DNA from: Methylobacterium sp. WSM2598
GTDB taxonomy: Bacteria > Pseudomonadota > Alphaproteobacteria > Rhizobiales > Beijerinckiaceae
Assembly: GCF_000379105.1 (NCBI RefSeq)
Contig: NZ_KB900609.1
Coordinates: forward strand, 379,781-443,780
Direction: 5' to 3'
Length of the DNA: 64,000 bases
The position numbers and the translations under genes were made by a program. Below are positions 42,617 through 51,102 of the stretch, one piece after another. The notes below the pieces were generated by a model that was not told the origin of the DNA, made no database searches, and worked only from the letters and a program-made list of their open reading frames with translations. Numbering within the stretch: position 1 is the stretch's first letter; each line of letters opens with the position of its first letter.

Positions 42617-43569
42617 GCGGCGAGGAAGCGGGCGAGGGCCGCCGGATCGACGTTGCCCCCCGAGAGCACCACGCCGACGCGCTTGCCGGCGACCGGCACC
42701 ACGCCCTCGAACGCCGCCGCCGCCGCGAGGCAGCCGGTCGGCTCGACCACGAGCTTCATCCGCTCCACGAAGAAGCGCATCGCCGCCACGAGCTGCGCGT
42801 CCGAGACGGTGACGAGCCCGGTCACCTCCCGGCGGATGATCGGGAAGGTGTGCGCGCCCAGATGCGTGGTGAGCGCCCCGTCGGCGATCGAGACCGGGAC
42901 CGGGATGCGCACGACCTCGCCCTTGGCGAGCGACATCTGCCCGTCATTGCCGGCCTCCGGCTCGACGCCGTAGACGGCGCAATCCGGCGCCAGGGCGCGG
43001 GCCGAGAGCAGCGAGCCCGCGAGCAGCCCGCCGCCGCCCAGGCAGACCAGGAGCACGTCGAGGGGCCCCGTCTCCTCCAGGAGCTCCTTCACGGCGGTGC
43101 CCTGGCCGGCGATCACCTCCGGGTGGTCGTAGGGCGGGATCAGCGTGAGGCCGCGCGCCTCGGCGATCCCGCGGCTCACCGCCTCGCGATCCTCCTTGTA
43201 GCGGTCGTAGCGCACGATCTCGGCGCCGTAGCCCGCCGTCGCCGCGACCTTGATGGCCGGCGCGTCGTGCGGCATCACGATCACGGTCGGGACGTTCTGC
43301 AGCGCCCCCGCATAGGCGATGGCCTGCGCGTGGTTGCCCGACGAGAAGGCCAGCACGCCGCGCCGCCGCGCCGCCGCGTCGAGGGCCGCGATGGCGTTGT
43401 AGGCGCCGCGGAACTTGAAGGCGCCGGCCCGCTGCAGCGGCTCCGCCTTGAAGAACAGGCGGGCGCCCGTGCGCCGGTCGGCCGTGCGCGAGGTGAGGAC
43501 GGGCGTGCGGTGGGCGACGCCGTCGAGGCGGTGCGCGGCGGCCTCGACCTGCGCGAAGGTGATGGTCAT
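42613..43569 (-). CDS. Threonine/serine dehydratase family PLP enzyme
   Basis: A 318-residue fold type II PLP enzyme: Schiff-base Lys in 'GAFKFRGAYNAIAAL', 'LAFSSGNHAQAIAYAGAL' (Asn loop), the phosphate-binding 'CLGGGGLLAGSLLSA' and the C-terminal 'VGVVLSGGNVDPAAL'. It is a catabolic, short form without a regulatory domain; serine racemase-type enzymes share this length. Its ATG overlaps the crotonase TGA (TGATG), so translation is coupled. The substrate could be threonine, serine or hydroxyaspartate. Confidence 0.9.
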   Translation of the reverse strand: MTITFAQVEAAAHRLDGVAHRTPVLTSRTADRRTGARLFFKAEPLQRAGAFKFRGAYNAIAALDAAARRRGVLAFSSGNHAQAIAYAGALQNVPTVIVMPHDAPAIKVAATAGYGAEIVRYDRYKEDREAVSRGIAEARGLTLIPPYDHPEVIAGQGTAVKELLEETGPLDVLLVCLGGGGLLAGSLLSARALAPDCAVYGVEPEAGNDGQMSLAKGEVVRIPVPVSIADGALTTHLGAHTFPIIRREVTGLVTVSDAQLVAAMRFFVERMKLVVEPTGCLAAAAAFEGVVPVAGKRVGVVLSGGNVDPAALARFLAA

Positions 43570-44342
43570 CAGCGGTGCTCGAAGTTGGGTTTGCGCTTCT
43601 CCAGGAAGGCGGCCATGCCCTCCTTCTGGTCGGCGGTGGCGAAGAGGCCGTAGAACACGCCGCGCTCGTAGCGCACGCCCTCGCTCAGGCTCGTCTCGAA
43701 GGCGCGGTCCACGCAGGCCTTCACGGTCATGACGGAGGGCAGCGACATCGCCGCGATGGTCTCGGCGGTCTTCCAGGCCTCGGCGAGGAGGTCGGCGGCC
43801 GGCACGATCCGGGCGACGAGGCCGGACCTCTCCGCCTCCGCGGCGTCCATCAGGCGCCCGGTCAGGCAGAGCTCCATCGCCTTGGCCTTGCCCACCGCCC
43901 GGGTCAGGCGCTGCGTGCCGCCCGCTCCCGGGATGACCCCGAGCTTGATCTCCGGCTGGCCGAACTTCGCGGTCTCGGCCGCCAGGATGAAGTCGCACAT
44001 CATGGCGAGTTCGCAGCCGCCGCCGAGGGCGTAGCCGGCCACCGCCGCGATGATCGGCTTGCGCCGCCGGCCGACCCTGTCCCACTCGCCGAACGGATCC
44101 GCCATGGCGAATTCCGGATGGGTGCGGTCGCGCATCTCGGCGATGTCGGCGCCGGCCGCGAAGGCCTTCTCGGAGCCGGTCAGGATGATGCAGCCGATCC
44201 CGTCGTCGCGGTCGAAGCCGTCGAGGGCGTGGTTGAGATCGGCCACCAGCGGCCCGCAGAGGGCGTTGAGCTGCGCGGGCCGGTGCAGCGTGATGAGGGC
44301 GACCCGCCCGCGCGTCTCGACCCGGATGTTCTCGTACTCCAT
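43569..44342 (-). CDS. Enoyl-CoA hydratase
   Basis: A 257-residue crotonase with both catalytic Glu residues in place: '[19 protein letters not shown]' and '[20 protein letters not shown]'. The oxyanion segment is '[20 protein letters not shown]'. It is very close in pattern to short-chain enoyl-CoA hydratases of fatty- and amino-acid breakdown. It is the first gene of an operon with the dehydratase and the YbaK gene, an uncommon combination that may reflect threonine or branched-chain 2-oxo acid breakdown. Start ATG 44342 after GAGAGGGACGGG. Confidence 0.93.
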   Translation of the reverse strand: MEYENIRVETRGRVALITLHRPAQLNALCGPLVADLNHALDGFDRDDGIGCIILTGSEKAFAAGADIAEMRDRTHPEFAMADPFGEWDRVGRRRKPIIAAVAGYALGGGCELAMMCDFILAAETAKFGQPEIKLGVIPGAGGTQRLTRAVGKAKAMELCLTGRLMDAAEAERSGLVARIVPAADLLAEAWKTAETIAAMSLPSVMTVKACVDRAFETSLSEGVRYERGVFYGLFATADQKEGMAAFLEKRKPNFEHR

Positions 44343-44418
44343 CCCGTCCCTCTCCGTTCGGCTCGTCTCCTGGCGAAGCCGAATCGCACGCCGCAATTCC
44401 GCTTAGCCCCTTGTTCTC

Positions 44419-44465
44419 GCATGATTTTTCGCCGCCGAACCGGTGACCCCTTCGGCGAATGATGC
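44419..44465. repeat. Palindromic intergenic element
   Basis: The element starts GCATGATTTTTCGCCG, has a centre around GAACCGGTGACC and ends CGGCGAATGATGC. It is a 47-bp imperfect palindrome with GCATGAT/ATGATGC ends, comparable in design to palindromic repeats common in alphaproteobacterial intergenic DNA. It lies 5' of the enoyl-CoA hydratase gene and 3' of the PAP2 gene. Related copies are at 41246-41268 (right half) and 33214-33242 (core only). Confidence 0.7.
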
Positions 44466-44494
44466 TTAGAAGAGCCGGGCCGCCGCCGCAAGGC

Positions 44495-45244
44495 TCAGGC
44501 GGGCGGCGGCGGATCGGGCGCCTCGACCACGTGCCGGCGCTGGAGCTGCAGCGCGACGAACCAGCAGAGGGAGGCCCAGGCGGCGCCGATGCACCAGCCG
44601 GCCAGCACGTCGCTCGGCCAGTGCACCCCGAGATAGACCCGGCTGATCCCGACGAGCAGCGTCGTCGCGACCCCGAGCGCGAGCACGAAGGCCTTGACCC
44701 GCCGGCCCTGCGAGATCCGGGCGAGCAGGATCGCCAGGGTCAGGTAGGCGATCGCCGAGAGCATGGCGTGGCCGCTCGGGAAGCTCGCCGTGAAGGTCTC
44801 CATCCCGTGCGGGACGAGGTCCGGGCGCGGGCGCCGGAAGACCAGCTTGAGCATCGTCGAGAGCAGCTCGCCGCCCCCGACCGCGGCGAGGACGAACAGG
44901 GCCGCCCGCCAGCGCCGCGTGCCGGCGAGGTAGAGCGCCACGCAGGCGGTGACGTAGACGATGCCGAAGACGCTGCCGAAGGCGGTGATGTCCCGCATCG
45001 TCTCGGGCAGCCAGTGGGGCCCGATCGGCTGGGCGGGGTCGCCGGGCCGGCGCAGGGCCAGCAGCAGCCGCTCGTCGAGCGCCTTGGTGTCGCCCTCCGA
45101 GACCTCCCCGGCCAGCTTGAAGAAGCCGAAGCCGAACAGGCTGACGGCGAGCAGCGAGGCGAGCGGGCCGACCTCGTTGAGCCGCAGCCGCCGCCACAGG
45201 ACGGCACCGCCGCGCAGGGGGATTCGGTCGAGCGCGCGCGTCAT
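44495..45244 (-). CDS. PAP2-family membrane phosphatase
   Basis: A 249-residue protein with about six membrane helices and the three phosphatase motifs: 'KLVFRRPRPD', 'SFPSGHAML' and 'GISRVYLGVHWPSDVLAGW'. It would dephosphorylate a lipid phosphate (phosphatidate, undecaprenyl pyrophosphate or lipid A) on the periplasmic face. Its ATG at 45244 overlaps the stop of the 2H-phosphoesterase gene (4-bp overlap), so the two are coupled. Confidence 0.92.
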   Translation of the reverse strand: MTRALDRIPLRGGAVLWRRLRLNEVGPLASLLAVSLFGFGFFKLAGEVSEGDTKALDERLLLALRRPGDPAQPIGPHWLPETMRDITAFGSVFGIVYVTACVALYLAGTRRWRAALFVLAAVGGGELLSTMLKLVFRRPRPDLVPHGMETFTASFPSGHAMLSAIAYLTLAILLARISQGRRVKAFVLALGVATTLLVGISRVYLGVHWPSDVLAGWCIGAAWASLCWFVALQLQRRHVVEAPDPPPPA

Positions 45245-45801
45245 CGGGGCGAGGCCTCCGCGAAGGGGAAGCGGCCCCGCGCCTCCCAGGGCCCGCCGAG
45301 GTAGCGCCAGAGCAGCAGGCCGGTTCCGGTGACGCGGAAGGGAGCGAAGTCCGCGGCGAGGCGCGCGTGCAGCGCCCGCGCCGCCTCGGGCGCCACCTTG
45401 TTCTGGATCGTCACGTGCGGGCGGAAGCCCTGGCGGTCCTGCGCGGTGAGCCAGGGCGCGAAGGCCCGGGCGAGGCGCGCGCGCAGGGCCGCCACCGCGG
45501 GCGCGTCGAGCGCGTAAGCGACGCCGCGGCCCGTGAAGCGCAGGCCCGTCACCGCGACCGCGGCCGGGGCCTCCTCCCGCGCCGCGCCCGCCAGGGTCTC
45601 GACGATGCCGCGCTCCTCCTCCCCGGGCAGGTGGTGGAACAGGGTGACGTGGGCCGGGATGCGGTTGAGGGCGGCCGGGAAATGGGTGCGGCGCTCGGCG
45701 TCGAAGCGCCCGAAGGCGGCCTCGTCGAGGTCCAGGGTGAGGATGAGGGGCGCGTGCTCCATGCGCGAGGCGAGATGGCGCGGCGGGCCGGGCTTGTCCA
45801 T
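45241..45801 (-). CDS. 2'-5' RNA ligase family (2H phosphoesterase) protein
   Basis: A 186-residue protein with the two HxT motifs of the 2H family: 'AHVTLFHHLPG' and 'PHVTIQNKV'. 'LILTLDLDEAAFGRFDAERR' opens the fold. Such enzymes act on cyclic phosphate or 2'-5' linkages of RNA or nucleotides. Two starts are possible: ATG 45801 (used here) and ATG 45762; neither has a strong binding site. It overlaps the PAP2 gene by 4 bp. The link between the two functions is unclear. Confidence 0.8.
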   Translation of the reverse strand: MDKPGPPRHLASRMEHAPLILTLDLDEAAFGRFDAERRTHFPAALNRIPAHVTLFHHLPGEEERGIVETLAGAAREEAPAAVAVTGLRFTGRGVAYALDAPAVAALRARLARAFAPWLTAQDRQGFRPHVTIQNKVAPEAARALHARLAADFAPFRVTGTGLLLWRYLGGPWEARGRFPFAEASPR

Positions 45802-45810
45802 CCCGCCGGC

Positions 45811-45890
45811 CGCGCTGCGCGGGCGCATCCCGCGCTGTTCGGGCGCGTGCCGCGCTGTTCAGGCGCGTGCCGCGCTGTTCAGGCGCGGCC
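45811..45890. repeat. 20-bp tandem repeat (four units)
   Basis: Units CGCGCTGTTC(A/G)GGCGCGTGC start at 45831 and 45851, with a diverged unit before (45811) and a slightly changed one after (45871). It lies in the promoter gap between the divergent 2H-phosphoesterase and AlgX-like genes. Confidence 0.8.
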
Positions 45891-45911
45891 GGGGAAGCTA
45901 CAGCGGCGCGC

Positions 45912-46835
45912 ATGACGAGAAACCGCGATGGCGTCCATGTCGGGCGGGACGGGTGGCTCTTCCTCACCGGAGGCACCAACCGGGTCCTGGCGCAGTACCG
46001 GGCGACCCTCCCGAATGCCTGGCTGCTGTGGCGCTGGCGCCGGCTGATCGAGCGGCGCAGCGCCCGCGCGGCGGCGCTCGGCCTGCGCTACCACCACGTC
46101 GTCATCCCCGAGAAGCTCAGCATCTACGAGGACCGGCTCGACGGGATCGCCCTCGATCCGGCCCTGTCGCCGGCCCGGCGCCTCGGGGCGCGGCTCGCCC
46201 GCTCGCGGGCGGCCGGCGCCTGGATCGACCTCGTCGGCCCGATGCGGGCGGCCCGGGCCGGCGAGCGCCCGCTCTTCCTGCGCACCGACACGCACTGGAC
46301 CGAGCGCGGCTGCCAGCTCGCCTACGCGGAGATCATGCGGGGCCTCGCCGCCGCGCCGCGGGCCGACCTGGCCGCGCGGCCCTACCGCGAGACGGAGGCG
46401 GTGCTCGACCTGGGCGGGAAGCTGCCGGACCGGCCGCGCGAGGTCGCCCGCATGGTCGAGTACCTGCGCGACGCGCGCCGGGTCGGGGCCAACAGCCTGG
46501 TCGAGACCTTCGAGGCGCAGGGCCGGGCGATGGACCTCCACGTCGGCGCCCGGGTGGTGTTCCGGAACGACAGCCCCCTGGCCGATCCCCGCTGCCTCGT
46601 GCTGTTCGGGGATTCCTGCGCGCATTTCGGCACGTTCTTCCTCACGGGGCTCCTCGCCGAGAGCTTTCGCGAGGTGCATTTCCTGTGGTCCGCGAGCGTG
46701 GATTGGGGTTACGTCGCGCGGGTACGCCCGCACCTGCTCCTCGTCGAGATGGCCGAGCGCTTCCTGTACCGCGTGCCGGACGACCGCTTCGACGTCGAGG
46801 CCTATGCGAGGCGCAAGCTCGCCGGGCGGGCGTGA
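45912..46835 (+). CDS. AlgJ/AlgX-type SGNH O-acetyltransferase-like protein
   Basis: A 307-residue protein with the AlgX/J catalytic pattern: 'HVGRDGWLFLTGGTNRVL' at the start, the Asp-His pair in 'FLRTDTHWTERGCQLAYAEI', and the Ser in 'CLVLFGDSCAHFGTFFLTGL', followed by 'HLLLVEMAERFLYRVPDD'. No signal peptide is visible, which is unusual because relatives work in the periplasm; it may be cytoplasmic or start elsewhere. It stands alone, far from the MBOAT operon. Polysaccharide or sugar O-acetylation is the family role. Confidence 0.8.
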   Translation: MTRNRDGVHVGRDGWLFLTGGTNRVLAQYRATLPNAWLLWRWRRLIERRSARAAALGLRYHHVVIPEKLSIYEDRLDGIALDPALSPARRLGARLARSRAAGAWIDLVGPMRAARAGERPLFLRTDTHWTERGCQLAYAEIMRGLAAAPRADLAARPYRETEAVLDLGGKLPDRPREVARMVEYLRDARRVGANSLVETFEAQGRAMDLHVGARVVFRNDSPLADPRCLVLFGDSCAHFGTFFLTGLLAESFREVHFLWSASVDWGYVARVRPHLLLVEMAERFLYRVPDDRFDVEAYARRKLAGRA

Positions 46836-46880
46836 GAGCCGCGGGAGCGGGCACCGTCGAGAATCATCCGGGAGATCGGC

Positions 46881-47867
46881 ATGGGGCTGCTCGTCAACGG
46901 CGTCTGGCAGGATCGCTGGTACGACACGAAGGAGACCGGCGGGCGCTTCGTGCGCAAGGACTCCGCCTTCCGCAACTGGGTGACGGCGGACGGCGCGCCC
47001 GGCCCCACCGGCACCGGCGGCTTCCGGGCCGAGCCCGGGCGCTACCACCTCTACGTCTCCCTCGCCTGCCCCTGGGCGCACCGCACGCTGATCGTGCGCG
47101 CCCTGAAGGGGCTGGAGCAGGCGATCTCGGTCGCGGTCGTCGATCCGCTGATGGGCGCCGAGGGCTGGGTCTTCGACGATTCGCCCGGGGCCGGGCCCGA
47201 CACCGTGAACGGGGCCGCGCGCCTGTCCGAGATCTACGTCATGGCCGATCCGCACTACACGGGGCGGGTCACCGTCCCGGTCCTGTGGGACCGGGAGCGC
47301 CGCACGATCGTGTCGAACGAATCGGCCGAGATCATCCGGATGCTGAACCGCGCCTTCGACGGCGCGGGCGCGCGCGGCCCGGACCTCTGCCCGGACGCCC
47401 TGCGGGAGGCGATCGACGCCCTCAACGCCCGCGTCTACGACCGGGTCAACAACGGGGTCTACAAGGCGGGCTTCGCCACCAGCCAGGCGGCCTACGCGGA
47501 GGCGGTGACGGCCCTGTTCGAGGAACTCGACGCCCTGGACGCGCGGCTCGACCGCGGTCGGTTCCTGTTCGGCCCGACGCTGACGGAGGCGGATATCCGG
47601 CTCTTCACCACGCTCGTCCGCTTCGACCCGGTCTATGTCGGGCACTTCAAGTGCAACCTGCGGCGGATCGCGGATTATCCCAACCTCGCGCCCTACCTGC
47701 GCGACCTCTACCAGCATCCGGCGATCCGCCCGACCGTGGACCTGACCCACATCAAGCGCCACTATTACGAGAGCCACGCCACCATCAACCCGACCGGGAT
47801 CGTCCCGCTGGGCCCGATCCTCGATTACGACGCGCCGCACGGGCGGGCTGAGCGCTTCGCGGCCTGA
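46881..47867 (+). CDS. Glutathionyl-hydroquinone reductase (Xi-class glutathione transferase, YqjG-like)
   Basis: A 328-residue protein of the Xi class: 'SAFRNWVTADGAPGPTGTGG', catalytic Cys in 'LYVSLACPWAHRTLIVRALK', 'GRVTVPVLWDRERRTIVSNE', 'VNNGVYKAGFATSQAAYAEA', and 'RFDPVYVGHFKCNLRRIADY' with 'IKRHYYESHATINPTGIVP' near the end. It uses glutathione to reduce glutathionyl-hydroquinones. Start ATG 46881. No linked substrate genes are seen. Confidence 0.95.
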   Translation: MGLLVNGVWQDRWYDTKETGGRFVRKDSAFRNWVTADGAPGPTGTGGFRAEPGRYHLYVSLACPWAHRTLIVRALKGLEQAISVAVVDPLMGAEGWVFDDSPGAGPDTVNGAARLSEIYVMADPHYTGRVTVPVLWDRERRTIVSNESAEIIRMLNRAFDGAGARGPDLCPDALREAIDALNARVYDRVNNGVYKAGFATSQAAYAEAVTALFEELDALDARLDRGRFLFGPTLTEADIRLFTTLVRFDPVYVGHFKCNLRRIADYPNLAPYLRDLYQHPAIRPTVDLTHIKRHYYESHATINPTGIVPLGPILDYDAPHGRAERFAA

Positions 47868-48049
47868 CGGCCGCCTCGCCGGTTCGTAACCTTTGCGGCG
47901 GCGCGGCGAATTGGCCCGTGCGAGAACCGCCCGGCCCGGTCGCGGCGTTGTCGGCGGGGCCATGTTGCGCCGCGGCGAACCCGCGCGGGCGGGCCCGGGA
48001 CACGGACCGGCGCCGGCACCGGCGGAGCCGGCAGGAGGTGAAGGAGCCC

Positions 48050-48265
48050 ATGCGCGTCGTCGTCGACCTCAATCGCTGCCAAGCCTACGCCCAGTGCTGC
48101 TTCGCGGCGCCCGAGAGCTTCGCCCTGCACGGGCCGGAGGTGCTGGTCTACGACGCGGCGCCCCCGCCGGAGCGCCGCCGGGAGATCGAGCGGGCGGTCC
48201 AGGCCTGCCCGGTCCGGGCGATCCTGCTGGAGGTCGAGCCCGAGGAGGCGGGATCCCATGGCTGA
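48050..48265 (+). CDS. P450-type ferredoxin ([3Fe-4S] or related cluster)
   Basis: A 71-residue ferredoxin. Cluster ligands appear in 'DLNRCQAYAQCCFAAPESF' (Cys 10 and 16) and 'AVQACPVRAILLE' (Cys 54 region), the three-Cys pattern of ferredoxins that feed bacterial P450s. GGAG six bases upstream supports ATG 48050. It overlaps the reductase gene by 8 bp and is followed by the P450 gene, so the electron chain NAD(P)H, reductase, ferredoxin, P450 is encoded in order. Confidence 0.92.
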   Translation: MRVVVDLNRCQAYAQCCFAAPESFALHGPEVLVYDAAPPPERRREIERAVQACPVRAILLEVEPEEAGSHG

Positions 48266-49541
48266 CCGGGACCGCATCCTCGTCGTCGGCGCCTCGCTGG
48301 CGGGCCTTCGCGGCGCCGAGGCCCTGCGGCGGCACGGCCATGCCGGGCCGATCACGCTCGTCGGCGACGAGCCCTACCCGCCCTACGACCGCCCGCCCCT
48401 CTCGAAGCGGGTGCTCACCGGAGAGGCGCGGGCCGACCGCATCGCCCTGCCCTCGCGGCCCGGCCTCGACCTGACCTGGCGGCTCGGCACGGCGGCGGTC
48501 GGCCTCGACCTCGCCGCCCGCGAGGTCGCCCTGGCGACGGGCGAGCGCCTGCCCTTCGACCGTCTCCTGATCGCGACGGGCACGCGGGCGCGCCCCTGGC
48601 CGAACGCCGCGGAGGCCGCCCTGGCCGGCGTCCACAGCGTGCGCAACCGCGAGGATTCCGAGCGCCTGCGCGGCGCGCTCGCGGCGGCGCCGCGGCGCGT
48701 CCTGATCATCGGGGCGGGCTTCATCGGCTGCGAGGCGGCCTCGGCCTGCCGGTCGATCGGGCTTCCCGTCACGCTGGTCGACCCGAACCCGACGCCGCTC
48801 GCCTCGGTGCTCGGCACCCGGATCGGCGCCGCCGTGGCCGCGATGCTGCGCGAGGCCGGGGTCGATTACCGTCCTTCGACCCGCGTCGAGGCCCTGGACT
48901 CGGACGGCGAGGGCCGCGTCCGGGGCGCCCGCCTCGTCGGCGGCGGCACCGTCGCCGCGCCGGTCGTCATCGTGGCGCTCGGGGCGCTGCGCAACACCGA
49001 GTGGCTCGCCGGCTCGGGGCTGGCGGCGGATGCGGGCGGCGTCGCCTGCGACGGCCAGTGCCGCGTCCTCGACCGCGACGGCCGCGCGGTCGAGGGGATC
49101 GCGGCGGCGGGCGACGTGGCGCGCTTCCCCCACCCCCTGTTCGAGGACGGCCCCGTCGCCCTCGAACATTGGGGCCACGCGGTCGCGCAGGCCGAGCACG
49201 CCGCCCGCACGCTGCTCGGGCAGGCCGGCGCCCCCTACGCCGAGATCCCGGCCTTCTGGTCGAGCCAGTTCGACGTGAACATCAAGTCGGTGGGCCTCAC
49301 CAACGGCGCCGACAGCGTGGCGGTGACCCAGGGCGATGTCGGCGCGCGGCGCTTCGTGGCGGTCTACGGCCGGCATGGCCGCACCGTCGCGGCGGTGTCG
49401 TTCGACCAGGCCCGCTGGCTGCCCGCCTACGCGGCCCGGATCGAGGCCCGCGCCGCTTTCCCGCCGATCCTCGGGGCGACGGACCAGGGTCGCGTCGCCC
49501 GCGCCGATCCCGGTTTTCCCGCAAGTCCGGCGCGAGGCTGA
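48258..49541 (+). CDS. FAD-dependent ferredoxin reductase
   Basis: A 427-residue pyridine-nucleotide-disulfide-type reductase of the putidaredoxin-reductase kind. The FAD motif is 'ILVVGASLAGLRGAEALRRH', with 'PYDRPPLSKRVLTGEA' after it. The NAD motif is 'RVLIIGAGFIGCEAASACRS' near 150, and 'GIAAAGDVARFPHPLFEDG' binds the flavin. The C-terminal 'AYAEIPAFWSSQFDVNIKSV' domain is typical. It reduces the ferredoxin encoded just upstream. Confidence 0.95.
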   Translation: MADRDRILVVGASLAGLRGAEALRRHGHAGPITLVGDEPYPPYDRPPLSKRVLTGEARADRIALPSRPGLDLTWRLGTAAVGLDLAAREVALATGERLPFDRLLIATGTRARPWPNAAEAALAGVHSVRNREDSERLRGALAAAPRRVLIIGAGFIGCEAASACRSIGLPVTLVDPNPTPLASVLGTRIGAAVAAMLREAGVDYRPSTRVEALDSDGEGRVRGARLVGGGTVAAPVVIVALGALRNTEWLAGSGLAADAGGVACDGQCRVLDRDGRAVEGIAAAGDVARFPHPLFEDGPVALEHWGHAVAQAEHAARTLLGQAGAPYAEIPAFWSSQFDVNIKSVGLTNGADSVAVTQGDVGARRFVAVYGRHGRTVAAVSFDQARWLPAYAARIEARAAFPPILGATDQGRVARADPGFPASPARG

Positions 49542-49546
49542 CGACG

Positions 49547-50800
49547 ATGCCCGACCCGACCCTCTTCGCCGCGGTCAAGGATCCGGCCAACCGCCCGAAC
49601 CCCTACCCGCTCTACGCGCGGCTGCGCGAGGCGCCGGTGGCGCGCCAGGACGACGGCACCTACGTGGTCACCACCCACGCGGCCCTGCGGGCCCTGCTGT
49701 TCGACCCGCGCATCAGCTCGGAGGACCTGCCCTCCACCTCGCACCCGCGCACCGGCAACCCGTTCAAGGACTGGATCATCAACCCGTTCAAGGACCACGT
49801 CCGCACCAAGCACCGGCCCTTCATCTTCCGCGATCCGCCCGACCACGACGTGCTGCGGCGGCACGTGATGCGCGAGTTCACGCCCGAGCGGATCCGGGCC
49901 ATGCACGGCCGGGTCGACGGACTGGTGGCCGACCTCCTCGACCGGCGCCGGGACGCGCGCGCGATCGACCTCGTGGACGACTTCTCCTACCCGCTCCCGG
50001 TCACGGTGATCTGCGAGCTCCTCGGGGTGCCGCCGGAGGACGAGGGCCGGTTCCACGGCTGGGCGACGCAGCTCGCCACCGCCCTCGAACCCGACGCGCG
50101 CCAGGACGAGGCGGCGCTCGGCCGGAACATCGAGACCTTCGACGCGATCGCCGCCTACATGCAGGATCTGATCAAGGACAAGCGGCGCCACCCGAAGGAC
50201 GACCTGCTCACCGGGCTCGCGACCCGCGAGGATCCGCAGGCCGGCCGGATGGGGGATTACGACCTGATCGCGACCTCGATCCTGCTGCTGATCGCCGGCC
50301 ACGAGACGACCGTGAACCTGATCACCAACGGCATGCTGACGCTGCTGCGCTTCCCCGCGCAGCTGGAGCGCCTGCGCGCCGAGCCCGAGATCGCCCCGCG
50401 GCTGATCGAGGAATTGCTGCGCTACGAGCCGCCGGTCCATTTCCGGACCCGCAAGGCCCTGGCCGAGATCGAGCTCGCCGGGACGACGATCCCGGCGGGG
50501 GCGCCGGTGGTGCTGCTCTTCGCCTCCGGCAGCCGCGACCCGGCCCGCTTCGCCGATCCCGACCGGTTCGACCCGGACCGGGAGGACAACCAGCATTTCG
50601 GGTTCGGCGGCAGCCTGCATTTCTGCGTCGGCGCCCCGCTGGCGCGGCTGGAGGCGGAGGCGGCGCTGGTCGCCCTGGCGCGGCGGCTGCGCAACCCGCG
50701 CCTCCTCGACGACCCGCCGCCCTACCGGCCGGGCGCGTCGCTGCGGGGGCCGGAGCACCTGCGCCTCGCCATCGACGGCGTGTCGCCGCCCGACGCATGA
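49547..50800 (+). CDS. Cytochrome P450
   Basis: A 417-residue soluble P450. The I-helix oxygen motif is 'LLIAGHETTVNLI', the ExxR motif is 'EELLRYEPPVHFRTRKA', and the heme Cys is in 'FGFGGSLHFCVGAPLAR' (residue about 364). 'FIFRDPPDHDVLRRHVMREF' is the C-helix region. The start ATG 49547 lies 5 bp after the reductase stop. With its own ferredoxin and reductase it forms a self-sufficient class I system. The substrate cannot be read from the sequence; no terpene or sterol genes are adjacent. Confidence 0.95.
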   Translation: MPDPTLFAAVKDPANRPNPYPLYARLREAPVARQDDGTYVVTTHAALRALLFDPRISSEDLPSTSHPRTGNPFKDWIINPFKDHVRTKHRPFIFRDPPDHDVLRRHVMREFTPERIRAMHGRVDGLVADLLDRRRDARAIDLVDDFSYPLPVTVICELLGVPPEDEGRFHGWATQLATALEPDARQDEAALGRNIETFDAIAAYMQDLIKDKRRHPKDDLLTGLATREDPQAGRMGDYDLIATSILLLIAGHETTVNLITNGMLTLLRFPAQLERLRAEPEIAPRLIEELLRYEPPVHFRTRKALAEIELAGTTIPAGAPVVLLFASGSRDPARFADPDRFDPDREDNQHFGFGGSLHFCVGAPLARLEAEAALVALARRLRNPRLLDDPPPYRPGASLRGPEHLRLAIDGVSPPDA

Positions 50801-50877
50801 CGCCTCGCGGCGCCGCCGCGCGGGTGAGGAGCGGGAGAAACTCCGCGCACCATGGCACGGCCGGGCTCAGGCGGCCT

Positions 50878-51060
50878 CCCTGATGATCGAGCCCGATCGC
50901 CGCGAGGCGCACCGTCTTCGGCAGAAGGTGCGTCCCGCTCTCGTCGTCGCGCCACGTCGCAGGCTGACCCCGAGCGCCGCGGCGGCTTCGGCCTGGGAGA
51001 GGTTCGGGTTTCGCGACCGCAGCCATGACCGCAGCCATGACCGCAGCCACGCGGCGCCCT
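50878..51060 (-). pseudogene. Frameshifted fragment of an XRE-type helix-turn-helix protein
   Basis: On the minus strand one frame reads NLSQAEAAAALGVSLR, a typical HTH start. The next frame continues TWRDDESGTHLLPKTVRLA and AAIGLDHQG, the usual second half ('...WESG...PKTVRLA'). The two parts join if one base is missing near 50963, where CTGCGACGTGG would be CTGCGCACGTGG. The 5' end runs into a 12-bp repeat, so the true start is lost. It is either a decayed gene or a sequencing error in a small regulator gene. Confidence 0.5.
51014..51049. repeat. 12-bp tandem repeat (three units)
   Basis: GACCGCAGCCAT is repeated at 51014, 51026 and 51038 (the last unit changed at the end). It lies at the broken 5' end of the helix-turn-helix pseudogene and may have helped destroy it. 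Confidence 0.8.
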
Positions 51061-51102
51061 GCCGCCGCGCAGCCCGGGGACCGGCGGCCCGAGGCCCCGC
51101 GA

